From: Isoetes taiwanensis
Lineage: Eukaryota > Streptophyta > Lycopodiopsida > Isoetales > Isoetaceae
Assembly (NCBI GenBank): GCA_021234155.1
Contig: JAJEKV010000053.1
Span: forward strand, 8,075,424 to 8,139,423
Direction of reading: 5' to 3'
DNA length: 64,000 bases
In this document: one piece after another, positions 23,231 to 35,300 of the stretch
How positions within the stretch are numbered: position 1 is the first letter of the stretch
Layout of the letters: each line of letters starts with the position of its first letter
Position numbers and translations under genes: made by a program
The notes under the pieces: generated by a model
Told to the model about the DNA's origin: nothing
Database searches by the model: none
The model's input: only the letters and a program-made list of their open reading frames with translations

Positions 23231-23744
23231 TCTTCCTTCCACTAAATCTTCAGTTCCAATGTTTACAACATAACAACCAACGGCCTTTGCAGAATTGAGA
23301 CAAAAGTCTAAGATTTTCATTCTTATCCCATGGAGTGAATTTATCTTTGATGTTCAATACGCGCTCATCAATTGTTCCAAGCACAACCACATTTATCAGC
23401 TTATTGTAAATGCAAAGAGCACAAAAGTGTAAATCAAAACTCTAAGCTTCCGCTAGCTATTTTCAACAACGTGATAACATACCATAGCAAACTTCCATCC
23501 TTCACAATCTCAAAAATGCCATTAATAGAAGAACTGATTATGTAAAGTTTGCACAGCACAACATCCTCTCCTAAGTGGGTATTGATGTGATCAACATATG
23601 CTTTCTCCTTAGAGTCACTGATTGTATGGACCAATGTTGTTGTTGCATTTTTCAAAAAAGATGAACCCCTTTGAGCGTTAATTATAGTTCGGCTTCCACA
23701 TTTTTGCAGTTCAATATACATCTGCCATAGTAAGATAGATTAGT
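23231..23744 (-). pseudogene. Fimbrin (plastin) relic, N-terminal exons
   Basis: Two minus-strand exons match the first calponin-homology domain of plant fimbrin. Exon ~23727-23475 reads SSFLKNATTTLVHTISDS, KEKAYVDHINTHLGED, INGIFEIVKDGSLL. Exon 23399-23231 reads [31 protein letters not shown], then after a one-base frameshift [20 protein letters not shown] and VEGR at a GTAAGT donor. The next family segment is found only at 12.45 kb. The protein order is therefore continuous if the ~10.8 kb between is one intron filled with transposons. The EF-hand-like N-terminus of fimbrin was not found upstream. The frameshift suggests a pseudogene. Confidence 0.85.
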
Positions 23745-23921
23745 ATTTAGTTCCTTAGCACAGTAAGGCTTTTCCTTCTCCAATGCTTTCCACTTTCTTT
23801 ATAACCTGTTGAGGAGAAATTTTGAGAAACGTCAAAGAAATACTATTAAAAAAAGTTAGTACTCTGTTCCAATTAGCAGTAAAGTACCATGTGCATATCC
23901 AATTAGGTTGGACCAACCTAC

Positions 23922-24131
23922 CTGGTTCCAAAAGTATGGATTGCATTTGAAGTCTCTCAGCAGTCCTGTCAAGTAGCCTATAAGGTCTTCCCCCTTGCGT
24001 TTGGCTGCTCCTTCAACAAAAGTATTTTCCATTCTATCTTCAGCTTTGGTTTTTTCCTCGCTAATATCATTAACATGCTCTGTGTTTTGGCAACTTGCAG
24101 CTTCTTCAAGGGCGACCCTGGGCTGCGTGCA
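23922..24131 (-). CDS. Candidate orphan exon, function unknown
   Basis: The minus-strand frame stays open for 70 codons (ALEEAASCQNTEHVNDISEE, then EGAAKRKGEDLIGYLTGLLR, DFKCNPYFWNQ) and ends at an exact AAC CAG|GTAGGT donor. Hydrophilic and charged in the first half, it looks like a true internal exon. I recognise no family, and no partner exon was found. It lies just upstream of the fimbrin relic on the same strand but is not part of known fimbrins. Confidence 0.35.
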
Positions 24132-24214
24132 TTAATGTATCTATCTTGCTCTTGATTTGTGACTTCTCTGGAATTGTCTATTCCACTCCTCCTTCTTTCG
24201 GACGTAATCAACAT

Positions 24215-24945
24215 CTACATTGCTAGATCTTTCTTGCATTTCAGTTTTAGATGAATCCAAAAGACATCCCCATCCCTTCTATCATGGCATTTCAAAATGT
24301 TAATATGTCTTTGTAATCCGAACTCTAGAATTCCCAATGCAAAATTATAATACAGAGCTCAGAAGATAGAAAATAAATGATCCTGCATATTTACACACAA
24401 TACGCTTTTTGCTCTAAATTATAACATCAAATGGATTTTTTTTTTCTTTCTGTCTGATCTGCCATGGCTTGGACTAGTCTGCCATCCCAAATCCCAATAA
24501 TGAGGTTCTTTAATTTATCTATTAATTTTGTTAAACTTTAGGCCTTCTGCAGAACTATGGGATCGGAATAATGCTCCAGTCTAGATTCCAGCGCCACAGA
24601 TGGGTCTCAAGGGGCTATTTTGAAGGAGGAAATTTGCTTCTAATGCAAACAAAGAGTAGTCCCTGAGGTTGCTCAAGCAGCTATGTCAGCAGGGAAAAAT
24701 GGGCCGCTTTGCAACAGACAGAGCCAAAGGGTTTTCCAAGTCTGTATTGCCAAACGAATTTCACAAACTTTCAAGCTTTGGGCAGGAATCAAAATGCACA
24801 TAAAAGAGAGCAGGCAATAGCTAGATTACGATCTGTGCTTTTTAGGCCTCAAATATTTGGTCTTCCTTTTGTCTTGTAGCTCTTTGAACTTTGAATATCT
24901 AAATTTTCTAATTTTTTTCCCACTGGTTTTGTGTTATTCATGCAG
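24215..24945. other. Non-coding
   Basis: No gene was recognised in this stretch. Confidence 0.45.
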
Positions 24946-24954
24946 GTGCAACAC

Positions 24955-25195
24955 AATGGCAAAGGACTTGCGGGATAATAGTGGAACAGATATGGCACTG
25001 CATGGCTCTTCACAAGCTTTGGATGCAAATGTCATCGATGGCCCTATTCCTAAATCTCTCACCAGCCTCCAGAACTTGAGAGGCTTCTATTTGTTCCAGA
25101 ACTGCCTCTTTGGAAACATACCTGCTGGTTTTAGCATTTAACATGAATATATTAGAAGGTCAAGTTCTGGAGAGCATAGCTTTAAGTTCCAGGTA
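24955..25195 (+). pseudogene. Leucine-rich-repeat protein fragment
   Basis: The frame reads GSSQALDANVIDGPIPKSLT, SLQNLRGFYLFQNCLFGNIP and AGFS. That is about two plant-type LRRs (L-x-x-N-x-L-x-G-x-I-P), as in LRR receptor kinases. A frameshift after AGFS moves the match to NMNILEGQVLESIALSS. No signal peptide, transmembrane segment or kinase domain is present, so it is an isolated relic. Confidence 0.6.
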
Positions 25196-25876
25196 AAATT
25201 CTGAGCAATTTTCTTAGGTTTTGTCTTTGATAGCATCCCTATATGAACCCTATGGACTTGGAGCTTTTCATTTTTTGGCAGGTCATTTTTAGAGGTCCTT
25301 GATTTTGGGAAGACCTGGGAGCAGAACTAGGACTTCGGAGCTGTTCTTTAGAACACAATGATTTTGGAGCTGAGGTAATGTTTGAGCTCCCCTTTTCTTT
25401 TTTATCTGATCAATATAAGAGCTCTGTGACACTTAGCTTTTTTGTTTGTTTGAGCAGGAGCAGTAGATCATTTTTGCTAAGTCATGTTTTACAAGATAAT
25501 GATTCTTCTGTTTCTTCATAAGACATCATTATTAATCTCCTTATTGTCGCAAATCGAAGGCAATTTTTTCTTCTGCTTGGTATGGTTATATGCATCTTAG
25601 TTATGTTGATTTAATTAACATTTATGCAGTAGTACAAAATAGTATCTAGTGTGTATAACTAGCACAAAATTGGCGTTCAGAAGAACTAGCTGAGGAACAA
25701 TTGAGCACAATCTTTTGTAATCCACAAATTATTACTCAAACTCGGCAGCATTTCAAAGAGATGATGCATATGTTCGAATTTGGGTATTGGTTCTGCATTC
25801 TATTGGTGTGATAATCAAAATATCTCTATATTGATTAATTGAGATAATATCTTGGCTGCCTACCCTGCAAACAGTA
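25196..25876. other. Non-coding
   Basis: No gene seen. The words 'ttttggagct' and 'cttggagctttt' recur near 25257-25375. Confidence 0.4.
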
Positions 25877-27692
25877 AAGGAAGTAAGAAGGTTGATTGGT
25901 ACATGTTCATTTTTAAGAATACACATTTCCAACCTTTCTCATCTAATTGCTCCAATAGTGAAGCTTACTAGAGTTGGCAACCTGGGAAAACGAGAGAGCA
26001 GTAAGGCTGTGGTCGTTTGGAGTGAAGAATGCGCAAAAGCATATGATGAGTTGCTATTGGCCACAAAAGAACTGGTGATTAATGCCACCAAATGTTCAAA
26101 AGCCCTTTCAAGCCTATATTACAGTGACAAAAGAGCATTATGTCAGAAAGATAGCAACAAGCAGATTTTTCTATGCTGGAAAGTTGTTTAGCATTGTAGA
26201 GGAAAGATATGTATTGTTGGAAAAGTATGCACTTGGGATAGTTTATTTATTTGAAAAAAGTATCAACATTTGCTAGCTGACCAGTATACAGAAATAATCA
26301 TCAAAAGAAATCCCATGGCACTCTTAGCAGGAAGAATTTTGAAGAAAGCAAAGCTTCAAAAATGGCATGCTTATTTGCAGCAATTTGACTTTGATGTAAA
26401 GCCTACGACCATTGTCAAACCCGAGCAGGTATATTCCTTATGCCTTTATGTCAAAAGATGTTACTCCAGATGATGTTATAGAGGATGATGCTACATTGGA
26501 GTTAATTTTGGTAAAAGATTCTTGGATGTTGCCATATCTATATCTGTTACAGGGGAAGGAGCTACTTGCGCACTATGGAAAAACAAAGATAAAAAGAATT
26601 AAAAGGCAGTTGGTGCACTTTGTTTTAGTTGAAGGAATTTTGTGCAAGCGAGACGTCCGTGGAGCCCTTTTAAGGTGTCTAAATGAGGAAGAACAGGAAT
26701 ATTCTCTAGAACAGTGCCATTATGGAGTATGCGCAGGGCATTTTGCAGGGCAGGCAACAGCACGAAGAATTATGAGAGCAGGGTATTAGTGGCCCACACT
26801 ACATAGATATTCCCATAATATAATGAGATGTCATTATTGCCAGATATATGCTCCAAAAAAGACCAACTTTGCTTAAGTCAACACTATTCTCACCATTGGA
26901 CCATTTCATACTTAGGGTCTTGATTTTATTGGACACTTGCCCACCACAACTGCTGGTTACCAATTTATATTGATGGCGACTGACTATTTTACTAAATGGG
27001 TGGAAGCCATTCCCTGCAGAGTAGCTAATGCACAGGTAACATGCTCTTTTCTGTTCCATATTTGTTGCAGGTTTGGGATGCCACAAGTCATGATCAGTGA
27101 TCGTGGTTCACATTTTATGAACGAGTTGATGCAGCATATGGTAGGTAACTTGAAGATGCGGCATATGTTTTCTAGCTCGTATTATTCTCAATGCAATGGG
27201 CAAGCAGAATCCACCAACAAACAACTAATTCAGATGCTAAAGAAGATGATAGCAGAGCATGGTAACGGCTGGCAACACATATGAGTTCAACCATTTGGGA
27301 ACACCATACTCAAGTAAATGCAACAACAAAATTTTCACCTTTCCAGTTGGTTTACGTTCGTGAGGCGCTTTCTCCTTTGGAGTTGGAAGTACCTTCCTTG
27401 CAAGTGGCTGCTACATCCACAAATGAGAACCTCATGACAATTGCGGATCGTTTGAATGAAATGGATGTTTACAAATTTGGCTAACCAGCTCAAAAAGAAT
27501 AAGGACAGGACTTATTTCCGAAACCAGCATGGAGCGGCAGAATTTTTTGAAGTAGGCCAGCTTGTTCTTAAGTGGAACAAGACCCAAGAAGACATCAGGA
27601 AAAAATTTCAGCCCCTATGGGATGGACCATACACGATTGCACGCATTTGTATATATCATACATACAGTCTCAGTCACTTAATAGTAATGTAG
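25877..27692 (+). mobile_element. Ty3/gypsy polyprotein fragment (RT end, RNase H, integrase)
   Basis: In order, split among frames: the RT thumb (VKEVRRLIGTCSFLRIHISN, LIAPIVKL, WSEECAKAYDEL); RNase H with damage (GKLFSIVEERYVLLEKYALG, LQKWHAYLQQFDFDVKPT); the integrase zinc-binding region (LVEGILCKRDVRGALLRCLN, HYGVCAGHFAG, TARRIMRAGY, CHYCQIYAPKK); and the integrase core (GLDFIGHLPTTTAGYQFILM, ATDYFTKWVEAIP, MISDRGSHFMNEL, YYSQCNGQAESTNKQ). The tail has LKWNKTQEDIRKKFQPLWDG, the GPY/F-like module. The D, D and E of the integrase are still present, but at least five stops or frameshifts make it inactive. Gag, protease, most of RT and the LTRs are missing. Confidence 0.88.
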
Positions 27693-30095
27693 TTGCAAGT
27701 GAATTTTGTTGAAGAATTAGTAGGCAACCATCATAGCAATATGTGCAGCAAGAGCCAAAGCTCGGAGCTATTCAGCCATAAGAAATCAAGGTTCAGCAAC
27801 AAAGAACATTCACAAAGGGTATTCTATATCAGATTGAAAGGAATGCACACGACATGATGGTGCTTGTTTCTAAAAAATGTAAGACCTTGCTTATTTTATC
27901 ATCCACCACTCTCATTGTCATCCTATATTGTCCGTTTTTGTCATGCCATTGTATCAACACCATGAATTGCCTTGTTATATTCACTGCCATCCCATGTTTC
28001 CATTGCCAGACCACTGTACCAATACTAGAGGTTGTCTTGTTAAGAATCTCTTTCATAGTTATACCTTTGTGTTGACAACATAATCTAGTAAGCTACAAGT
28101 TGCTTGCACCAACCACTCAGATTAGATTGCATAATGAAAGCACAATGGGTACAATAATATCAAACCATTGTTATATTTGCCCATGTTGAAGCTAATACCT
28201 TTACCCTTCTTGGAAATGCACCCAAATCCTTATACAACATTGAACTCAATTTCGTGACTTTATTATGCCTATTTACTGCCTGATGCACAGACCTAGGTTC
28301 ATTTTTGCCCTAAGCCTAAAACCTTCCCAACCGCACTATAATCTTGCCATGTCGCAGTGCACAAATAGCATTTTCGAATCCTTAGAAGCTTCTGTCAGTG
28401 TTGCTTCCAGAGAACTAGGATGTGGTGCCGAATCCACAAAACTGGGAGCATTAGGTGTGTCCTAGAAGCTTCCATTTAGTTTACAAATTCTGCTGCACTT
28501 TAAATTCTGTTGACGCATTTGCCACCACTTAACTATACCTGACGGAAAAAGGAAAAATAAAATGTGCCTACTTATTGTTTCTGGACTCCTCTAGAACAGG
28601 AGATTGCTGATCATTTATGATGGATATAAGCTTCTAAATCCATACTTTTGCAAATCTACCCTTCTCATTTTGCAAAAATTCAAGCTTAAAAGCCTTTTCT
28701 CACGGATTCCTTATAAATTTCACTTTCCAAATCCCAAACAAATGCTTTTCGTTACCCTTATTACTTCCATATAATCCCAAACTACAAGGCCCATTCTACA
28801 CTCCCTATAACCCCATGCTACAAGGCCCATTCTACAAATATTCTACCAAAGCACTCTTAATATTATTGCTCCCCATCTCTGCCTTGGCATCTTGTTATAG
28901 ACTGTGGGAATTTCTGGTTGGCTACCATAATAGCCTGGAGGTCTGACCAGTGGGTGGTGATCTATTGAAGCTGAAGTAGTTCATCAATTATATCAAAGCG
29001 GAACCAAGAACACCTATTTTAACTCTTTGGCAGGGGATAACGAGGGCTCCAAAATTCTTATCACACCAAATGCCCACTGAAAAGACTTCACATCAGAATA
29101 TTTTGGACATGGTTTTCACCAGAAATCATTTCAGGATCATTTAGCCTCTTCGGTTAATCTGAATTATCTCTGGACGTATATCTAAACATTCAGAGTAATT
29201 AATAAGTAAGGAGGGTGTCCGGTACGGGAACAGGTGCCCTAACATAGTGGCGCACTTTAATGGTCGGGATCTTTCTATTTGAACTTTTGGTTCGAATGGG
29301 TAGGATCTTCCAATTTTGCTATTTTCATATTTAATAAAAAATCTTATTTCAGGAAAGATGTTTCGCAAATGGACAATTATCATTGCAAAGAACTCAGTCA
29401 AACCTTTTGTTTGACTACTTATATCTCCTATTCAAACCTTGTTAGGACCAAAAGCCAACACTAGGGCACCTTACTCTGCCATTAGGGGGCAAAAAGGAGG
29501 TCAATTTAGGGCCTCAGAACTTTTGATATAGGGCACCGGAGTGGACGATTTCAGGGTCATTCGAATGTGCAACTAGAAGATTAGAATGAGCTATTGTTTG
29601 TCCCCATCTGAGCAGTAGAGGGCTTTCATCAGGCTATTCTGCTCTTAAGTAAGCCATCACTGGGCACTCTCCCTTAATTGAAACTAATGAGTGATTCTTG
29701 AATCTGAATTCGACAATATTGGTTAAGATCTAGATTTTAGACTTGAATGCACAACAGAATGCTTTTTTGCTTCAAATTTGTGATAGAAAACCTTGATTCC
29801 GTGAGTAAAGTCTGTCGATTTGTAAATGTAAAAAACCCTAATCTGCAATCTTCGAGCTTTTTCCTCCAACGTGGCATTGATATGGCGGTTCGATGGTTCG
29901 ACATATCTTGGTTGGGCTTTCCTTACAGGATAGTAATTGCAGAACGAGCCTAAAATATGAGCTCATGGTTCAACTAATAATCCTCAATGGTGCTACCTTC
30001 TCTAACTTTTGTCCCACAACCTCCTTGCAAAACAATTTACCATTGAGCAGAAGCGTAGTGTTGATTATGGATTTTGGCGGCCCTATTAAGGTTCT
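27693..30095. other. Non-coding, no gene recognised
   Basis: About 2.4 kb without a motif-bearing frame. Short duplicated words occur (for example 'acaaggcccattctaca' at about 28782 and 28819). It could include flanking or LTR remains of the gypsy element, but no LTR pair was found. Confidence 0.4.
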
Positions 30096-30745
30096 AACAA
30101 ATAAGACCCCAGACACTTTGGCGGCATTGATTAAGGGTCAGTTGAGGTGAAGATAAATGTACCCTGGTTTGGGTTGATCCCACCCTCTGGGATCACCAAA
30201 TGTGATCCCCTCCTCTGGGATCCCGCCGTAGGATCCCCTCCTCTAGATCCCACAGTCAACTGCGCAGTTAATGGGTTACTGCACAGTTTTTGGAGCATTT
30301 TTGGCTCAAATTCGAGCTGCTCTGTTGTAGCGTCGCTTGACCTACTTCGTCCTCCACTGCTATCAAATCCTTCTCTCTAGCTGATTTCGACCACCACGAA
30401 CAGATTTTATCCGATTCCTTGGAGGATCGAGCGAGAAAAATCCGTCAGAAGTAGAAGTTTGCCCTGATTTTCCCTATAAGCAGCACAATTTTTGCGCAGT
30501 TACTACACAGTAAGGCATGCATACCGTAGGATCCCATCCCCTGGGATCACATCCCCCGGGGATCCCGACCTTCAGGATCACACCTCGGGGATCCCCGAAA
30601 CCAGGGTAAAGATACTATGTGCCGAGTTGATTGCGGGGCTAACAATAAAATCCCATGGACTTTGGCAGCATCGATTAAGGTTAGTTGATGTCCAACAATA
30701 AAATCCCAGAGATATTGGCCTCATCTATGGATGGTCCCACAATAA
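30096..30745. repeat. ~50 bp tandem repeat interrupted by a MITE-like element
   Basis: Units begin aacaa(t)aa at 30096, 30641, 30694 and 30739, with 'ctttggc(a/g)gcat(t/c)gattaag' in the first two. The first unit is separated from the others by the inverted-repeat element at 30162-30606, suggesting insertion into a tandem array. Confidence 0.7.
30162..30606. mobile_element. MITE-like element with GATCCC subterminal arrays
   Basis: The element is 445 bp. The left end CCCTGGTTTGGG and the right end (complement CCCTGGTTTCGGGG) are terminal inverted repeats, flanked by TA on both sides (30160-30161 and 30607-30608). Each side holds dense GGATCCC/GATCCC words: about six at 30175-30250 and about eight at 30530-30597. 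The core has repeated gcgcagtta/gcacagttt words and no coding capacity. Short length, TIRs, a TA duplication and no transposase fit a mariner-like or Harbinger-like MITE. The TIR sequence is not one I know. Confidence 0.8.
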
Positions 30746-31619
30746 AATCCTAGAAAACCAAACCAAAGATCTTGAGTCGGAACTCCCAATCATTTTGCAT
30801 GTTTGATTGACAATATTTCAACACCATCATAATTGCTTAACTAGCCTCCATGTTGTACGGAAGTTTTAAAATAATGAGCCACTTTCTTATATTTTCTTTT
30901 TCTTTGGATTAATATAGTTTCTAATTTTCTCTTTTTTTTGGATTAATAATCCTCCAATACAGGTATAGTGTCATCTTCATAGGGCAACATCTGTACATCT
31001 GATCTCGATCTAATCCAATAACTGGATATGCTCGATTCTTCTATTAGAGGTCAATAAGATTCAAACTTTGGAAATTCTAATAAAATTGTTTGTGCGTGAA
31101 CAAGGTTCATATTCTGAAATAATAATTTGATCTAATAAAAATGTTTGTGTGCAGGGCTAATGACAGCATTCTCAGCTACTTGACACTTACATATTAATGC
31201 TTCCTTCTAGATATGTTGTAACTTATAGTAAAGTAGCAAAACTGAAACTCTTCCTTGAAATATGTTGTAGCTTAAAATTATACATGTCTATGTAATATTC
31301 TTTGCGTTCACAGACTGTTCAATCCCATGTAAACCCCGACAAAATAACAAATGCGATTGCGGTGGATCAAAAATAACAAATACCATCGAGGTGAATCAAG
31401 GAATTACCAAGCACTAAATATGTAAGCTAAACAAGATCCTTACAAAAGTTTGAGGAAGGACTGTGAGCACTAGCAAGTAGAAGGCATTCCAACTTCACAC
31501 AAATCTTGAAACTAATAACTCAGTGAGTGAAGAGAATTGTTCGCGGCAATTAATATTATTCATGCGTTATCGCCCTAAAAAAAACTGAAGAAAATAAAGA
31601 GGGAAAAAGTTCTGTATTA
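30746..31619. other. Non-coding, AT-rich
   Basis: No gene was recognised between the MITE region and the tRNA gene. Confidence 0.5.
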
Positions 31620-31703
31620 GCTAGCTTGCCCGAGTGGTCTAAGGGGGGCGACTTAAGATCGCCTGCACTCATGTGCGCGTGGGTTCAAACCCCACAGCTA
31701 GCA
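31620..31703 (+). tRNA. tRNA-Leu (anticodon UAA)
   Basis: The 84-base cloverleaf has a perfect 7-bp acceptor stem (gctagct with agctagc) and discriminator A. The D-arm has gagtggtctaagggg and the anticodon stem is ggcga/tcgcc around the loop cttaaga, anticodon TAA. A long variable arm (cactcatgtgcgcg) is present, as expected for class II tRNA-Leu, and the T-arm is tgggttcaaacccca. The B box GGTTCAAAC is intact. A T-rich stretch right after (ttttcgttttttttttcg) serves as the polymerase III terminator. There is no intron. It appears functional. Confidence 0.95.
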
Positions 31704-31787
31704 TCAATTTTCGTTTTTTTTTTCGTTTTTTTTTGCGACGCGTTTAGGTCATCAATTTTCGTTTTTTTTTTGCGACGCGTTTAGGTC
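31702..31787. repeat. Tandem duplication of the tRNA 3' flank
   Basis: 'catcaattttcg', then a T run, then 'gcgacgcgtttaggt' occurs twice in a row (about 31703-31749 and 31750-31787). The T-rich terminator segment is therefore duplicated. Confidence 0.8.
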
Positions 31788-31796
31788 CTGCCTGTG

Positions 31797-32045
31797 CTCG
31801 ATTCTGCCTGCATCTAGTATTGCTTCATCCACAAAAGGGTATCAATGGATACTTGAGGACTTCACGAGCAATTGCTGCTCTTTTTTCTGGCCATCTGAAA
31901 GTTGAACACCTTTCTTTCCCACGTTCAGTCTGGCACAAAATTATAAATTAGCAGAAATGCCTCCATAAGTTCATCTTCTGGGGTGCATTTTCTTTATGCT
32001 TGCAAATAACTCTTGTTGAACCAACCCAATGACGACTTGCTTAAT
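31797..32045 (-). pseudogene. ABCB transporter NBD relic
   Basis: This stretch matches the last exon of the adjacent ABCB gene around 32538-32840, in the same orientation. Shared words include 'cacgagcaattgct', 'gaaagttgaacacc', 'cattttcttta' and 'ctcttgttgaacca'. In protein terms it covers the part from the Walker B/signature segment back to the Q-loop of NBD2, with large deletions. It points to a second, now degraded ABCB copy or a partial local duplication just downstream of the intact gene. Confidence 0.8.
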
Positions 32046-32318
32046 TGATTGATTAATTGATTAATTAATTCGGGGTAGTAAATTCAAGTTTTCATTGTGA
32101 CAAGCGCAGTTGCTTGCAGAGAAACCAATAAGGCACTGAAGAGTGTCTAGAATATGGCGAATGGTTATGTAATTTCAAAACCTTACAGAGCAATTAAATT
32201 AGCTCTTTTCCAATGTTATAGAAGCATAGTGTGCTGTAGGCTAATGGTGGACACAAACTACCTCAATATATTTGGTTCACAATCTCTTTGTTTTGATAAT
32301 ACTTAATATGGGGTCTCT
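32046..32318. other. 3' flank of the ABCB gene
   Basis: AT-rich, with (attaattgatt)n words at 32041-32070. It presumably includes the 3' UTR of the minus-strand gene; no poly(A) signal could be chosen with confidence. Confidence 0.4.
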
Positions 32319-35300
32319 TTAACTTCCATTGTTCCCATGCTGAAGGTTGATGAGTCGATAGTAGGCACCATCAGGGTTCTCAATGAGGTCTTCATGCCTA
32401 CCGTGCTCGATGATTTGACCATCTTGAATCACTGCAATCTTATCTGCATTTCTGATGGTTGAGAGACGATGGGCTATCACTATAGTTGTTCTTCCTTTCA
32501 TTAGCTTGTCAAGCGCCTCCTGGACCATGTGCTCAGATTCAGCATCTAATGCACTAGTTGCTTCATCTAAAAGGAGTATTATGGGATTCTTGAGGACTGC
32601 ACGAGCAATTGCTACTCTTTGCTTCTGGCCACCAGAAAGTTGAACACCCCTCTCACCCACGTTTGTCTTGTATCCATCTGGCAATGTGCTCACAAAGTTA
32701 TGAGCATTGGCAGCTCTTGATGCCTCAATTACTTCACTTTCTGATGCATTTTCTTTACCATACAGTATATTTTCATATATACTTGTTGCAAATAAAGCAG
32801 GCTCTTGTTGAACCAAGCCTACGTGACGACGAAATGATTTTAAATTCAAGGTTCTGATGTCTTTGCCATCCAATAATATAATCCCCGATACAGGGTCGTA
32901 AAACCTCTCCACTAAAGCTATGATAGAGCTCTTTCCTGATCCACTAGGACCAACTATTGCAAGAGATTGTCCTGAATGCACTGTCAAATTCAGGTTATTG
33001 AAAACAAGCACCTCTGGTCTAGTAGGGTAGTAGAAATCTACTCCCCTGAACTCAATATCTCCCTTTATTTCCTTTGCCTGCTCACTGTTTAGATCATCTG
33101 GCTCAATTCTGGTTTTCCGATCAAGGATTTTGAAAACGAATTTCATAGCATTATTACTTTGCACAATATCTGGAGTTAAGCTAATTGTTTCTGAGAGAGT
33201 ACGAGAGGCCATAACAAGGATGAAAAATGCCTTTATTACATCCCCAGGATTGGTTGTCCCTTGTTTTATCAGCTTGGCTCCATACCATAATGCGAGACCA
33301 AAAGAACATAAGAAGAAAAGTCGTGATATGCCATATCCTATCCCAGCTATTTGTCCTCTAATAAAGTTACTCTGCCCTGGCCTTTCTAGTTCATCAGTGA
33401 ACAATTCTATCAGTTTTTGCTCAGCATTGAATGCCGCCACAATACGGATATTGCTAATAGCTTCTCCTGCCAACATGTTTGCTTGGTTATGCGCTTTATC
33501 TATATCACCAGCAAAGCCTTTCAAAATCATGTTCTGAAAACAGAAACATTTGATAAGAAGGTATTCATACTATTTATATGTAGATTCTTGATCTGTTCAG
33601 ATTTACTGAAACACTTTTTACCTCAGCTGTGGTGGATGCAACCAATAAGGGTATTGTTGCAGTTAGCACAAGTGCAACCCTCCACTCTGCAGTGAATGCA
33701 AGAACAAAAGCTGTGAGAAACAGTGTTCCATTCTGTACCACCATGGAAATGCGGTCTCCCATTGCAGCTCTGACATATGTTGCCTTAGAGGACAACTGTG
33801 ATGCAATTTGGCCACTGCTATTCTCGTCTTGATCAAACCAGCTGATTTCATTCCGTAGTATAGCTGCAACAAAATGTGTTCATCGTCCAGGTTGGAAAAA
33901 TGAACTGTCTATATGTTACGTTCTTACCTGAAAGCATTTTCTCGCGCACACATTTTGTCAGGTTTTCCCCCACAATAGCAAAAAAGTAATGCTCCACAGA
34001 AAGGGATACACAAAGTCCAACCCCCACAAAAACAAATATTAAACAGTTTTTTGTGATCTCCTTCTTCATATGATGGAAGTTCCTATCATAGAACAGATTT
34101 ATAGTTGAAGCAACAAGGAAAGCAAATACAGGAGTGGTCGCTCCAGCAACCATGGCGCCTATTGTTCCTGCTGTAAGGAAGGGCCATTCTGGTGCATTTA
34201 GCTTCAATAGTCTCCAGAAGTATGAGCTGTTTCTGTTTTGATCCTCTGGTAGCTCATTACTGTTCTTGACCTCTAAATGAGCTGAAGCTGTACTTGGTTG
34301 GCGATTCAAAATACTTGTTATTCGACTGAATCGAGCACTTCCACCCCTACTGTCTACACTTGAGCGCCTGACAAAAGAATTTCCTCTTGACATCCTGACA
34401 AAACAAATATAAGTTCAATGGCTTCTCCATTCAGAAAAGCCAAGGAAAGAGAAATGTTTTGTATGAAATCAACCTGGTCATATCATGTGATCCTTGGTCT
34501 TTCAACATCGTTTGCAGCTTAACAAGAGTAGCATATGCCCCACGTTCTCCTTTAGCAATGAGTTCCTTGTGTGTACCTAATTCAATAATACGCCCTTCCT
34601 GTAAAACAGCAATAAGGTCTGCATTCTCAATTGTGGATAGACGATGAGCGACAATAACTGTTGTCCTCCCCATCATTAGGTAATCCAAGGCATCTTGGAC
34701 AACCTTTTCTGACTCTGCATCCAAAGCACTCGTTGCCTCATCAAGAAGGAGAATAGAAGGATTTTTGAGAATTGCTCTTGCAATTGCCACCCTTTGCTTT
34801 TGCCCACCTGAGAGCTGGACTCCATGTTCACCAACCTGTTCCAGTGGAACTATGAGTACCTTATCTATCACCATTGATTTCGAAGTATGGAACCAACCTG
34901 AGTACCATATCCCTCTGGAAGTTGGCTGATAAAGCTGTGTGCATTTGCAGATTTGCTAGCCTTTTCTATGTCCCCAAAGCTTGCATCCTGTTTGCCATAA
35001 AGTATATTTTTCTCCATTGTTGTTGCAAACAAAGCTGGCTCTTGATTGACCAAGCCCATTTGTGTTCTAAGCCAATCCAATTTCAAGGTTCTGATATCAT
35101 GATTATCAAGTAACACCTTCCCTTTAGTAGTAGACCAATGCATCAGATAGCATGCATCAGATACTAATGCTTTTAGATCTAAGTAATGTTTTTAGGTTTA
35201 CCTGAATTTGGATCATAGAATCTCTCGATAAGTGAGATAATAGTGCTCTTTCCAGAACCACTGCCTCCAACAACTGCCACTGTTTTCCCCACAGGGATTT

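Noticed and set aside
28265-28465. 66-codon plus frame and its minus-strand counterpart as an exon
   Set aside because: No family resemblance or confident splice sites.
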